From assembly GCA_009602735.1 (NCBI GenBank), contig WELA01007991.1, positions 160,981-224,980 of the forward strand: DNA of 64,000 nucleotides, in the 5' to 3' direction. This DNA is from Mesotaenium endlicherianum (taxonomy: Eukaryota; Streptophyta; Zygnematophyceae; Zygnematales; Mesotaeniaceae). Below are positions 9,193 through 16,865 of this stretch, piece by piece. Below the pieces are notes generated by a model, which saw nothing but the letters and a program-made list of their open reading frames with translations, was not told where the DNA came from and ran no database searches. Every line of letters starts with the position of its first letter. Position 1 is the first letter of the stretch. Both the position numbers and the translations under genes were made by a program.

Positions 9193-9222
9193 TTGGTGGC
9201 GAACCGAAAAGGGCTATTTTTG
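9193..9222 (+). promoter_or_regulatory. Promoter P1 of the acyl-CoA dehydrogenase gene
   Basis: TTG at 9193-9195, a 19-base spacer and TATTTTTG at 9215-9222 match the Bacteroidota -33/-7 arrangement. The start point would be near 9228, about 93 bases before the coding region. Confidence 0.55.
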
Positions 9223-9250
9223 TTTTAAATACTAACAAACGGTAGTTTTG
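9220..9250 (+). promoter_or_regulatory. Possible second promoter P2 of the acyl-CoA dehydrogenase gene
   Basis: A second TAnnTTTG box, TAGTTTTG, lies at 9243-9250 with a TTG at 9220-9222 (20-base spacer). It overlaps P1's -7 box, so the two would be tandem starts about 28 bases apart. Confidence 0.4.
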
Positions 9251-9258
9251 TTTATAAA

Positions 9259-9299
9259 GGAGGCTGCCCGAATTCGATTGCTCGGTAAAGGCAGCCTCC
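9259..9299 (+). promoter_or_regulatory. Leader stem-loop upstream of the acyl-CoA dehydrogenase gene
   Basis: GGAGGCTGCC (9259-9268) and GGCAGCCTCC (9290-9299) form a perfect 10-bp stem, with a possible inner CCGA/TCGG pairing. It lies in the predicted 5' leader and ends 21 bases before the ATG. No T-run follows on either strand, so it is not a simple terminator. It may be an attenuator, a protein-binding site or a stabilising leader structure. Confidence 0.6.
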
Positions 9300-9320
9300 G
9301 TCTATTTAAAAAAACAGGAT

Positions 9321-10463
9321 ATGAACTTTCAGCCGAGTGAGGTTACACTAGAAGTGGCCCGTGCAGCGCGGGACTTCGCTGCACGGGAGATCAGGCCTTA
9401 TGTGATGGAATGGGATGAACAACAGCATTTTCCATTGGAAGTACTGCAATCATTGGGCAAACTGGGTATGATGGGGGTGCTGGTACCAGAACAATATGGC
9501 GGTGTCGGGCTGGGATATTTTGAATACAATGCCGTGATACAGGAGATTGCCAAAGTATGCGGCTCTATTGGATTGAGTGTGGCGGCGCATAATTCACTTT
9601 GCACCAATCATATCCTCAGCTTTGGCTCGGAAGAACAAAAAAAGCAATGGTTGCCTAAGCTGGCAACTGCAGAATGGATAGGGGCCTGGGGGCTCACCGA
9701 GCCCAATACAGGCAGTGATGCCGGTAACATGAAAACTACGGCCGTAAAAGATGGCGATCATTGGATATTGAACGGTACCAAGAACTGGATCACACATGGC
9801 AGAAGCAGTCACCTGGCAGTGGTCGTTTGCCGCACGGGCGAACCACGTGCCCGTTCCAACGCAACAGCTTTTGTGGTAGAGAGAGGTACGCCGGGTTTTA
9901 CAGGCGGGAAAAAAGAAAATAAGTTGGGCATGCGTGCCAGTGAAACGGCCGAAATGATTTTTGAGAACTGCCGTATTCCCGATTCACATCGACTGGGTGA
10001 TGTAGGTGATGGGTTCAGGCAGGCATTGACCATACTGGATGGCGGACGTATTTCCATTGCAGCTTTATCTGTAGGGATTGCCAAAGGCGCGTATGAAGCG
10101 GCCAGGCAATATGCGCAGGAACGTCACCAGTTCGATCAGCCGATCGCGAACTTCCAGGGTATCAGTTTCAAACTCGCCGATATGGCTACGGAGATCATGG
10201 CGGCAGAGTTGCTGGTAGCGCAATGCTGCGATCTCAAGGAGCGGCATGAAAAAGTGACGAAGCAAAGCGCCATGGCCAAGTATTATGCGAGTGAAACAGC
10301 GGTTAAAGTGGCTACCGATGCGGTGCAGGTATTTGGCGGTTATGGTTATACCAAAGATTTTCCTGTAGAGAAATATTACCGCGATGCCAAGCTCTGCACT
10401 ATTGGCGAAGGAACTTCAGAAATACAAAAAATAGTAATTGCTAGAGAAGCCCTGGGTTTGTAA
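9321..10463 (+). CDS. Acyl-CoA dehydrogenase
   Basis: A 380-residue FAD-dependent acyl-CoA dehydrogenase of the short/medium-chain type, catalysing alpha,beta-oxidation of acyl-CoA in beta-oxidation or branched-chain amino acid breakdown. The signature [19 protein letters not shown] lies near residue 114. The FAD/ETF-binding segment [22 protein letters not shown] precedes [17 protein letters not shown], which holds the probable catalytic glutamate (EGTSE). It stands alone, with its own leader and a strong palindromic terminator. The exact chain-length preference is not readable from the sequence. Confidence 0.94.
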   Translation: MNFQPSEVTLEVARAARDFAAREIRPYVMEWDEQQHFPLEVLQSLGKLGMMGVLVPEQYGGVGLGYFEYNAVIQEIAKVCGSIGLSVAAHNSLCTNHILSFGSEEQKKQWLPKLATAEWIGAWGLTEPNTGSDAGNMKTTAVKDGDHWILNGTKNWITHGRSSHLAVVVCRTGEPRARSNATAFVVERGTPGFTGGKKENKLGMRASETAEMIFENCRIPDSHRLGDVGDGFRQALTILDGGRISIAALSVGIAKGAYEAARQYAQERHQFDQPIANFQGISFKLADMATEIMAAELLVAQCCDLKERHEKVTKQSAMAKYYASETAVKVATDAVQVFGGYGYTKDFPVEKYYRDAKLCTIGEGTSEIQKIVIAREALGL

Positions 10464-10484
10464 GTCCAGGTAAGATAATTTTCT

Positions 10485-10536
10485 TTTTTGCCTTTGTTTG
10501 CCCCGGGCTTAAGCCCGGGGCAAACAAAGGCAAAAA
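10485..10536. terminator. Bidirectional terminator: 52-bp perfect palindrome
   Basis: A perfect inverted repeat with 26-base arms and no unpaired centre (axis between 10510 and 10511), built on TTGCCCCGGGCTT and its complement. The ends are T-rich going out on either strand. It lies between the stop codons of two convergent genes and should end transcription from both sides. Confidence 0.85.
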
Positions 10537-10541
10537 GATTT

Positions 10542-10703
10542 TTATTGATTGTCTTTACTGCCAGCGGCAAAGATCTGGTCTACCGCCCCACCCAGCATGG
10601 GAAATTTTTCTTTTACAAACCCGGCGATGGTTTCAATAGCTTTCTGAGCTTGCTCAGGGCTTAGTCCGGCTTCTGCAGTGAGGCGTTGAATTAATTCGTT
10701 CAT
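10542..10703 (-). CDS. Small helical protein of unknown function (53 residues)
   Basis: A complete 53-residue ORF running from an ATG at 10703 to a TAA at 10542. The start is MNELIQRLTAEAGLSPEQAQ and the end is rich in Gly/Ala (FPMLGGAVDQIFAAG). It should form two amphipathic helices. Similar short proteins with an N-terminal 'AGLSxEQAxKA' helix occur widely in Bacteroidota without a known role. It is convergent with the acyl-CoA dehydrogenase and ends right at the shared palindromic terminator. It lies 25 bases downstream of clpX on the same strand, so it may be transcribed with it. Confidence 0.7.
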   Translation of the reverse strand: MNELIQRLTAEAGLSPEQAQKAIETIAGFVKEKFPMLGGAVDQIFAAGSKDNQ

Positions 10704-10728
10704 AGAGTTGCTAGTTGTGAGTCATTAT

Positions 10729-11970
10729 TTAAGCTACTTTGAGTATACCCATTTTACTCTTACCAAACATACGCTTTGCATAATCAAGCGTGATATGCAG
10801 TTTTTTGGTATCGGTTCCAGGCAGTTCAAACATGGCATCAGTGAGGATGCTCTCACAGATGCTGCGTAAACCGCGGGCGCCCAGTTTATATTCGAGCGCT
10901 TTCTTCACCATAAAGTCCAGTACTCCATCGTCTATCTTCAACGCAATATTTTCCAGTTCAAACAAACGGGTGTATTGTTTGATCAATGAGTTCTTTGGCT
11001 CGGTGAGAATGCTTCTCAGCGTTTCTTCGTCGAGCGGATCGAGGTGGGTAACTACCGGCAAACGACCCAGCAATTCAGGTATCAGGCCAAAGCTCTTAAG
11101 GTCGGTAGCGTTTACGAACTGTAACAGGTTTTTGCGCTGCATTTCCTGCTCTTCTTTGTTCACGCTGAAACCAATGGCATTGGTGTTCACACGGCGGGCA
11201 ATCACTTTATCAATACCATCGAATGCACCTCCACAAATAAAGAGTATGTTCCTGGTATCTACCTTGATCATCTTTTGCTCGGGATGTTTACGCCCGCCTT
11301 GCGGAGGAACCAGCACTTCAGTGCCTTCGAGCATCTTCAACAATCCCTGTTGTACACCTTCTCCGCTTACATCGCGGGTGATGGAAGGATTATCTCCTTT
11401 GCGGGCGATCTTGTCTATCTCATCCACATATACAATACCTCTTTCTGCAGCAGCTACATCGTAATTGCAGTTCTGCAACAGACGGGTGAGCATGCTTTCT
11501 ACGTCTTCACCTACATAACCGGCTTCGGTAAATACCGTAGCATCCACGATGGCAAAGGGAACATTCAACAAGCGGGCAATGGTTTTGGCCAGTAAGGTTT
11601 TACCGGTACCTGTTTCGCCCACCATGATGATGTTGCTCTTTTCGATCTCCACTTCATCGGTCTGGTTTTTATTGGTAACCCTTTTGAAGTGGTTGTAAAC
11701 GGCAACAGACAATACCCTTTTGGCATCGTGCTGACCGATCACATATTCGTCGAGGAATTTTTTAATTTCTGCCGGGCGACGCACATTCAGCTTAAAGCCC
11801 GAATTGGTTGCATTGCTCTCCTGTTTCAGGTTTAACTCCTGCGCAATGATCTCCTGTGCATGCTCCACGCAATTTTCACAGATATGACCTTCCTGGCCGG
11901 CAATAAGGATCTTTACCTCATCGCGGCTACGCCCACAAAATGAACAATGTAAATGAGTCTGTTTAGCCAT
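10729..11970 (-). CDS. clpX: ATP-dependent Clp protease ATP-binding subunit ClpX
   Basis: A 413-residue AAA+ unfoldase that feeds substrates to ClpP. The N-terminal zinc-binding domain has the Cys4 pattern CSFCGRS ... CENC (residues 8-35). Walker A is [12 protein letters not shown], Walker B is VYVDEIDKI and the pore loop AGYVGEDVE is intact. The IGF loop for ClpP docking reads NAIGFSV. I start at the ATG at 11970: the longer in-frame start at 12039 would begin inside a TACCTTTG box at 12044-12037. It lies downstream of the two clpP genes and trigger factor on the same strand. Confidence 0.96.
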   Translation of the reverse strand: MAKQTHLHCSFCGRSRDEVKILIAGQEGHICENCVEHAQEIIAQELNLKQESNATNSGFKLNVRRPAEIKKFLDEYVIGQHDAKRVLSVAVYNHFKRVTNKNQTDEVEIEKSNIIMVGETGTGKTLLAKTIARLLNVPFAIVDATVFTEAGYVGEDVESMLTRLLQNCNYDVAAAERGIVYVDEIDKIARKGDNPSITRDVSGEGVQQGLLKMLEGTEVLVPPQGGRKHPEQKMIKVDTRNILFICGGAFDGIDKVIARRVNTNAIGFSVNKEEQEMQRKNLLQFVNATDLKSFGLIPELLGRLPVVTHLDPLDEETLRSILTEPKNSLIKQYTRLFELENIALKIDDGVLDFMVKKALEYKLGARGLRSICESILTDAMFELPGTDTKKLHITLDYAKRMFGKSKMGILKVA

Positions 11971-12036
11971 TTTTTGCTGGTTTTCTTCTTTCGCACTGAC
12001 TTCCTTACATAGACAGGTTTCAGCAGCAATCTGTTG

Positions 12037-12044
12037 CAAAGGTA
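12037..12044 (-). promoter_or_regulatory. Putative -7 box (TACCTTTG) of clpX
   Basis: TACCTTTG on the minus strand matches TAnnTTTG and lies in the gap between the second clpP gene and clpX. It would give clpX its own transcript with a leader of about 60 bases. Confidence 0.4.
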
Positions 12045-12054
12045 CTAAAAGGCG

Positions 12055-12678
12055 CTATAAAACAGTATCTACTATACCGTAAGCCACGGCTTCCTTGGCA
12101 TTCATCCAGTAGTCACGGTCAAAATCACGCATGATCTGGTCTACCTTTTTGCCGCAGTTCTCGGCCAGTATTTTGGCGCCAATTTCCTTGGTTTTACGCA
12201 TTTGTTCGGCCTGGATCTCAATATCGGCGCTGGTAGCCTGGTAATAACCACCCAGGCTGGGCTGGTGGATCATCACTTCGCCATGCGGATAAATGGATCG
12301 CTTGCCTTTGACCCCTGCACTCAGCAGGATAGAGCCCATGCTGGCGGCCAGTCCCATACAAATGGTGGAAACGGGACTTTCTATCAACTTAATGGTATCG
12401 TACATAACCATGCCGCTGGTAACACTACCACCCGGACTGTTAATATAAAACTTGATCTCTTCGCCGGGTTTGTCGGCATCCAGCAACAACAGTTTACCTA
12501 CGATGTCTTTGGCCGATCTGTCGTCTACCACACCCCAGAGATAAACCGCTCTTTTTTCAAAGAACAGTTTCTCCATTTTCTTCGCCATGAAACCATGCTC
12601 TTCTTTACCATTCTTCGGTTCGTTCTCTTCTTCCTCATCCATTCTGAAAGGGTTCACAATGTATTTTGTATGCGTCAT
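12055..12678 (-). CDS. clpP: ClpP-family serine protease, second copy
   Basis: A 207-residue ClpP paralogue. The catalytic serine is in GLAASMGSILL, the histidine in MIHQPSLGGYYQ and the aspartate in RDFDRDYWMNA, so the triad appears complete. It differs from the neighbouring copy in the N-terminus, which is long, acidic and poor in the usual axial-loop residues (MDEEEENEPKNGKEEHG). It is separated by only 30 bases from the upstream clpP and 84 bases from clpX. Paired ClpP subunits in other bacteria can form mixed tetradecamers; whether these two do so is an inference. Confidence 0.93.
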   Translation of the reverse strand: MTHTKYIVNPFRMDEEEENEPKNGKEEHGFMAKKMEKLFFEKRAVYLWGVVDDRSAKDIVGKLLLLDADKPGEEIKFYINSPGGSVTSGMVMYDTIKLIESPVSTICMGLAASMGSILLSAGVKGKRSIYPHGEVMIHQPSLGGYYQATSADIEIQAEQMRKTKEIGAKILAENCGKKVDQIMRDFDRDYWMNAKEAVAYGIVDTVL

Positions 12679-12708
12679 AATGATATTGTATTGATGTTTT
12701 GCTAATGA

Positions 12709-13401
12709 TTAGTCTTTCCTTTCTTTTCTTGGATTGGTGAGCAATACTTCGTCTACCAGTCCATATGCTTTTGCATCTTCTGCAGTCATCCAGAAATCAC
12801 GATCGCTGTCTTTGGCAATGATCTCCGGTGTTTTGCCGGTGTGGTGTGCGGTGATGGCATAGAGTTCCTGCTTTACTTTTTTGATCTCCCGCGCAGTGAT
12901 CTCGATATCGGAAGCCTGTCCGCCGATAGCGCCGCTGGGCTGGTGCATCATAATACGACTGTGTTTGAGCGCGGTGCGTTTGCCTTTAACGCCTGCGCAG
13001 AGCAATACCTGTCCCATGCTGGCCGCCATGCCTGTACAGATGGTTGCTACATCCGGACCAATGAATTGCATGGTATCGTAAATGCCGAGTCCTGCATAAA
13101 CGCTGCCACCGGGACTGTTGATGTACATCTGGATATCCCTGCTTCTGTCGGTACTTTCCAGGAACAGCAATTGTGCGGTAACGATATTGGCTACATAATC
13201 GTTGATGCCTTCACCGAGAAAAATGATGCGGTCCATCATCAACCGGCTGAAGACATCCATGCTGGCCACATTCAAAGGCCTTTCTTCAATAATATAAGGT
13301 GTGAGGTTGGTCACGTGGTGTTGTTGGTAATTGTGCAGGGTACCGCTGCTGATGCCCCTGTGTTTTACCGCGTATTGCTCAAATTCTTTTCCAAGGTTCA
13401 T
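12709..13401 (-). CDS. clpP: ATP-dependent Clp protease proteolytic subunit ClpP
   Basis: A 230-residue canonical ClpP. The active-site serine lies in CTGMAASMGQVLL, the histidine in RIMMHQPSGAIGG and the aspartate in KDSDRDFWMTA. The segment INSPGGSVYAGLGIYDTMQ is the oxyanion/handle region. The N-terminal 25 residues probably include a propeptide. It assembles into a barrel with ClpX. It sits 150 bases downstream of trigger factor, with a terminator hairpin in the gap. Confidence 0.95.
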   Translation of the reverse strand: MNLGKEFEQYAVKHRGISSGTLHNYQQHHVTNLTPYIIEERPLNVASMDVFSRLMMDRIIFLGEGINDYVANIVTAQLLFLESTDRSRDIQMYINSPGGSVYAGLGIYDTMQFIGPDVATICTGMAASMGQVLLCAGVKGKRTALKHSRIMMHQPSGAIGGQASDIEITAREIKKVKQELYAITAHHTGKTPEIIAKDSDRDFWMTAEDAKAYGLVDEVLLTNPRKERKD

Positions 13402-13494
13402 ATTTAGCTAATTTTCGCTTTGAAGATAAGTGATTTATGACCGTCAAATATTGTGCAAAGGATGAATTGCGACAATCAGTCAGTTCCGCCATAT

Positions 13495-13523
13495 GAAAAA
13501 ACCGGGCCTGAAGGCCCGGTTTC
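13495..13523 (-). terminator. Rho-independent terminator after trigger factor
   Basis: AAACCGGGCC (13499-13508) pairs with GGCCCGGTTT (13513-13522) around a TGAA loop. On the minus strand the stem is followed by a run of T residues, placing it 30 bases past the trigger factor stop. Confidence 0.85.
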
Positions 13524-13552
13524 CCGTTTATCGTTATCAACCCATTACCAGG

Positions 13553-14914
13553 TTAGTGGTGATGGTGGTGCAGTTTCTCGGCAAAAGCTTCGGCGCTAAT
13601 GGCTTCTTCTTTGGCGCTTACCTGGTTTTCCAGCAGGCTGAACATTTTGTCGGTGCTGATGCGGTGGTAGCTGTCTTCCACAAACTTCCTGTCCTGCATC
13701 ATGCGATTGGCATAGTCTTCCACCCATTGCTGACTGTCGCCTAAAGCTGTCAGCTGACCGCCCATATAGCTGAACAGTTGTTGTTTAGCGAAGTCGCGGA
13801 TATCATCGGGTAACACTTCAATTTTATTGTCCTGGATCACTTTGCTGCTTACCAGGGTCCATTTCAACTGATTAGCGAAAGTAGGATAGTCCTGCTCTGC
13901 CTCTTCGGCAGTCTTGGGTTGCTCGCCACCGGTCTGCAACCAGCGTTTCAGGAAGCTCTCGGGGAACTCCATGGTAGTATGGTCTACCAGGTGGTGGTAG
14001 ATCTGGTCGTGTATCTGGTTACGTGATTGCTGTGCATAATAAGCTTCGATCTCTTTTTTCACTTCTGCACGAAACTCTTCTTCTGTTTTAATCTCTTTGT
14101 TAGGGAAAGCAGCCAGGAAGAATGCTTCATTGAGTTCGGATTTCTCTACCAGCCCAACTTTGGTGATTTCCAGTTTGAAATATTTATCACCATCTTCATT
14201 GGTCAATCCCAGGTCGGCCAGGATGGCTTCTTTTTCTTTGTCTTCAAAAGCTTTGGAAGGCTGCAACACTACAAAATCGTCTTTCTTTTTACCAGTCAGC
14301 TTTTTGCGGAAGCTTTCCTTAAAGTATTTCACCAGCAAAGAATTGTCTTTGTTGATGCCACCTTCTACAGGATTACCGTCTTTATCGCTTTCAACAAATT
14401 TTACATTCAATACATTGTCATCACCGGTTACTTCTTCTGGCTCGGTCATTTTACCGTTGCGCACCTGCTGGCGCTCGATCTCTTCCTGTACCATTTCATC
14501 GGTTACCGTAACATTGTAACGGGTGACTTTTATTTTTTTCACATCCAGGTCAAACGCGGGTTTCAGGCCAATCTCAAAAGCAAATGCGTAGTCAGATGGG
14601 TTGTTCATGTCCAGTGCACGTGCATCATTGTCGAGCGGCAGGGGCTGGGCGAAGATCTCCAGTTGCTCTTTGCCGAGATAAGCGTTCAGTTCTTTCTCCA
14701 CGCTGCGCAGTACTTCGTCGGTAAACACACTCTGACCATACATTTTCTTTACCAGTCCGGCCGGCACCATTCCTTTACGGAATCCAGGGATATTGGCGGT
14801 TTTGGCATATTTCTTCAGGCTCTGTTCAAAGCCGTTATAATAATCTTCTTTGCTCAGGTTCACGGTCAGCTTGTCGTTCAGCAAACCAATGTTCTCGCGC
14901 GTAACACTTGCCAT
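13553..14914 (-). CDS. tig: Trigger factor (ribosome-associated chaperone)
   Basis: A 453-residue trigger factor. The N-terminal ribosome-binding domain includes the FRKGMVPAGLVKKMYG loop (residues 45-60), equivalent to the GFRxGKxP signature. A degenerate FKBP-like middle domain (GDDNVLNVKFVESDKDG) and a long helical C-terminal domain follow. It binds nascent chains at the ribosome exit. The protein ends in LHHHHH, five encoded histidines immediately before the stop, which is unusual for this family. It precedes clpP, clpP and clpX, a common association of folding and degradation. Confidence 0.94.
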   Translation of the reverse strand: MASVTRENIGLLNDKLTVNLSKEDYYNGFEQSLKKYAKTANIPGFRKGMVPAGLVKKMYGQSVFTDEVLRSVEKELNAYLGKEQLEIFAQPLPLDNDARALDMNNPSDYAFAFEIGLKPAFDLDVKKIKVTRYNVTVTDEMVQEEIERQQVRNGKMTEPEEVTGDDNVLNVKFVESDKDGNPVEGGINKDNSLLVKYFKESFRKKLTGKKKDDFVVLQPSKAFEDKEKEAILADLGLTNEDGDKYFKLEITKVGLVEKSELNEAFFLAAFPNKEIKTEEEFRAEVKKEIEAYYAQQSRNQIHDQIYHHLVDHTTMEFPESFLKRWLQTGGEQPKTAEEAEQDYPTFANQLKWTLVSSKVIQDNKIEVLPDDIRDFAKQQLFSYMGGQLTALGDSQQWVEDYANRMMQDRKFVEDSYHRISTDKMFSLLENQVSAKEEAISAEAFAEKLHHHHH

Positions 14915-15047
14915 GTTGATGTTTTTAATGCTTGAAATTTGGGCTGCAAAGGTAAGGGATTATAAGAAATTGTGTGAATGCAGTGGAAAGAGCAGGTCAA
15001 TTTAAAAAATAATATTATGTAATACCCTAATTATCTTGAAGGCTGTA

Positions 15048-15194
15048 TTACGCTTTAGGAAGTCCAGTCTTCCGATACAATTCTGAAACAAAACAATTCT
15101 CAATGCCTACCGTTTCAATCTTTTCGTCTAAATCAAATTGCCCTTTCAGAAAGTAAATGCAGATATTGGTGTCTAAGAGGCATTTCTTCACCAT
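15048..15194 (-). pseudogene. Truncated VapC-type PIN-domain protein
   Basis: A 48-residue ORF whose first half matches the N-terminus of a VapC PIN-domain ribonuclease: LLDTNICIYFLKG, with the first catalytic aspartate at residue 8. It continues with IENCFVSEL and then stops after an unrelated tail. Full VapC proteins are about 130 residues, so most of the catalytic acidic residues are missing. Its start overlaps the stop of the upstream antitoxin gene, the normal coupling for such pairs. The remaining fragment should not be an active nuclease. Confidence 0.75.
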
Positions 15195-15433
15195 TCTGCT
15201 CTTTTGCGTGTAAACGTCCTTGCTTTTTTGATATCATCAATCAATTCGTCGGCGGACTGTTCGGATAAGAATGCTCCATAAAGTGATTTTAGTGACTTGC
15301 CCTTTACTTTTTTGGACATTTTCATGGAATCGGACAGTCGGGTGATCAACTCTAGTTTGGCATCACTATTCAGGTTTTTCAGTAAACCGAAATAGCTGTC
15401 AATCAAATGAATATTTATATCTGCGGCTTTCAT
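15188..15433 (-). CDS. Antitoxin-like protein of a VapBC-type pair
   Basis: An 81-residue protein from the ATG at 15433 (MKAADINIHLIDSYFGLLKN); an in-frame TTG lies 33 bases further upstream. It is helical with a basic C-terminus (DDIKKARTFTRKRAEW), as in the antitoxins that precede PIN-domain toxins in Bacteroidota. The stop overlaps the start of the truncated VapC. The toxin is broken while the antitoxin is intact, so this is an orphan antitoxin. Confidence 0.7.
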   Translation of the reverse strand: MKAADINIHLIDSYFGLLKNLNSDAKLELITRLSDSMKMSKKVKGKSLKSLYGAFLSEQSADELIDDIKKARTFTRKRAEW

Positions 15434-15567
15434 TTTTAATATTTCGAAGTACTTTAAAGACAACAAATAAGGTAGTAACAGCGGCCCTCTATACTAAACC
15501 TTAGAAATCCTGTAACCTTTTCCGTTAACTTGGGTTTATACTAGCAATCAACACAACCGCCAACAGC

Positions 15568-16143
15568 TTGAGTACGATTACATTGACAGATAACGCACTG
15601 ATGTTCAAGGTGAAAGAGGGCGACCTGGACAAAATGGGCCTGCTCTTTGAAAGGCACCACCGTGCGCTCTACAGCTTTTTCGTACAGATGCTGCGGCAGG
15701 GTGAACAGAGCAAGGACCTGGTGCAGACCGTTTTTTTCAAGATGCTGAAGTCGCGCCACACATTTACCGGATCGGGGCCCTTTGTTACCTGGATGTATCA
15801 TATCGCCAGGAATGTATTACGCGACCACCACCGGGAAGTGAAACGCAAAGGTGTACATACATATCTGGCAGATGAGATGCAGCAAGACCTGGTAGGCGGC
15901 GTCCTGGCCGATGAACGGATAGAAAAGAAACAGGAACTCCAGGCATTGGCGATGGCGATGGACCAGTTGAACGGGCAGGACCGGGAATTACTGATCCTCT
16001 GTCGTTACCAGGAGTTGAAATACAGCGAGATCGCCCATTTGCTGCATATTACGGAAGGGGCGGTGAAAGTAAGGGTGTTCAGGGCATTGAACCAGTTGAG
16101 AGAACATTATTTGAAAGTATCAACCGAAAAAAATTGTGCATGA
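15568..16143 (+). CDS. RNA polymerase sigma factor, sigma-70 family (ECF type)
   Basis: A 191-residue ECF-type sigma factor. Region 2 covers MGLLFERHHRALYSFFVQML and GPFVTWMYHIARNVLRDHHR (residues 23-90). Region 4 has the helix-turn-helix ELKYSEIAHLLHITEGAVKVRVFRAL (residues 150-175). The chosen start is TTG at 15568 (MSTITLTDNAL); the first in-frame ATG at 15601 would remove the start of region 2, so TTG is preferred. The stop overlaps the next ATG (ATGA). The coupled downstream membrane protein probably acts as its regulator. Confidence 0.88.
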   Translation: MSTITLTDNALMFKVKEGDLDKMGLLFERHHRALYSFFVQMLRQGEQSKDLVQTVFFKMLKSRHTFTGSGPFVTWMYHIARNVLRDHHREVKRKGVHTYLADEMQQDLVGGVLADERIEKKQELQALAMAMDQLNGQDRELLILCRYQELKYSEIAHLLHITEGAVKVRVFRALNQLREHYLKVSTEKNCA

Positions 16144-16847
16144 AATCTAATTACGATAAAGAAAACGAACAATTGTGGAACCTGATGGGTGAAGTGCCTG
16201 CACCGGAAGCGCCAGCGGGCATGCGCCCAGATTTCGATGCCATGCTCGATAATTACAAAGCTTCGCTGCGTGAGAAGCCCCGGCGATTACATGCATTCTT
16301 GCAACGCCTCAAAGATCTTTGGCATATACAACCGCGCTTGCAATTGGGTTATGGCATAGCCCTGGTGTTGCTGGCATTTGGTATAGGATACATCACGCAT
16401 CGCAGCTTCAGCGGCAACAATGAACAGATCAGCCAATTGTCGAAACAGATGCAGGAGATGCGCAACATGATGACACTCTCTTTGCTTGAGAATCCATCGG
16501 CTTCAGAGCGCATGCGTGCAGTAGAGTATGTGAATGAAGCCAAAAAAGTAGATCATAAAGTAGCCGAAGCATTGCTCACCACACTCAACAACGATCCCAA
16601 TGTAAATGTGCGGCTTATCACGCTGGAAGCATTGGCGAACCTGGCAGTGGATCCTTTTGTACGGGAAGGATTGGTACAGTCTATCGTTCAGCAGGAATCG
16701 CCATTGGTGCAATCGGCGCTGGCCGATGTGATGGTGAAATTACAGGAAAAGCGTTCTGTGAAGCCATTGCAGAAGCTATTGCACAAAGAAGATACCAACG
16801 AAGCCATTAAAAACAAAATACAACAGAGCCTGCTCAAGCTCAGTTAA
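16140..16847 (+). CDS. Membrane-anchored HEAT-repeat protein, probable anti-sigma partner
   Basis: A 235-residue protein whose ATG overlaps the stop of the sigma factor gene. The N-terminal 65 residues are cytoplasmic (ENEQLWNLMGEVPAPEAP), one membrane helix follows (YGIALVLLAFGIGYITH, near residue 75), then a coiled-coil-prone stretch (ISQLSKQMQEMRNMM). The C-terminal part contains HEAT-like repeats (NDPNVNVRLITLEALANLA, QSALADVMVKLQEK). The topology and coupling fit an anti-sigma role with the HEAT repeats outside the cytoplasm. No zinc-binding anti-sigma motif is visible, so this role is inferred. Confidence 0.75.
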   Translation: MKSNYDKENEQLWNLMGEVPAPEAPAGMRPDFDAMLDNYKASLREKPRRLHAFLQRLKDLWHIQPRLQLGYGIALVLLAFGIGYITHRSFSGNNEQISQLSKQMQEMRNMMTLSLLENPSASERMRAVEYVNEAKKVDHKVAEALLTTLNNDPNVNVRLITLEALANLAVDPFVREGLVQSIVQQESPLVQSALADVMVKLQEKRSVKPLQKLLHKEDTNEAIKNKIQQSLLKLS

Positions 16848-16865
16848 ACGATTCAAACCCTATAT

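Noticed and set aside
9259-9299. Leader hairpin as a known riboswitch
   Set aside because: Only one stem is visible, with no conserved riboswitch core that I recognise, so it is reported only as a stem-loop.
13553-13570. The His tail of trigger factor as an engineered tag
   Set aside because: There are five, not six, histidines, no linker or vector sequence follows, and the terminator and neighbours are native. A natural tail is more likely.
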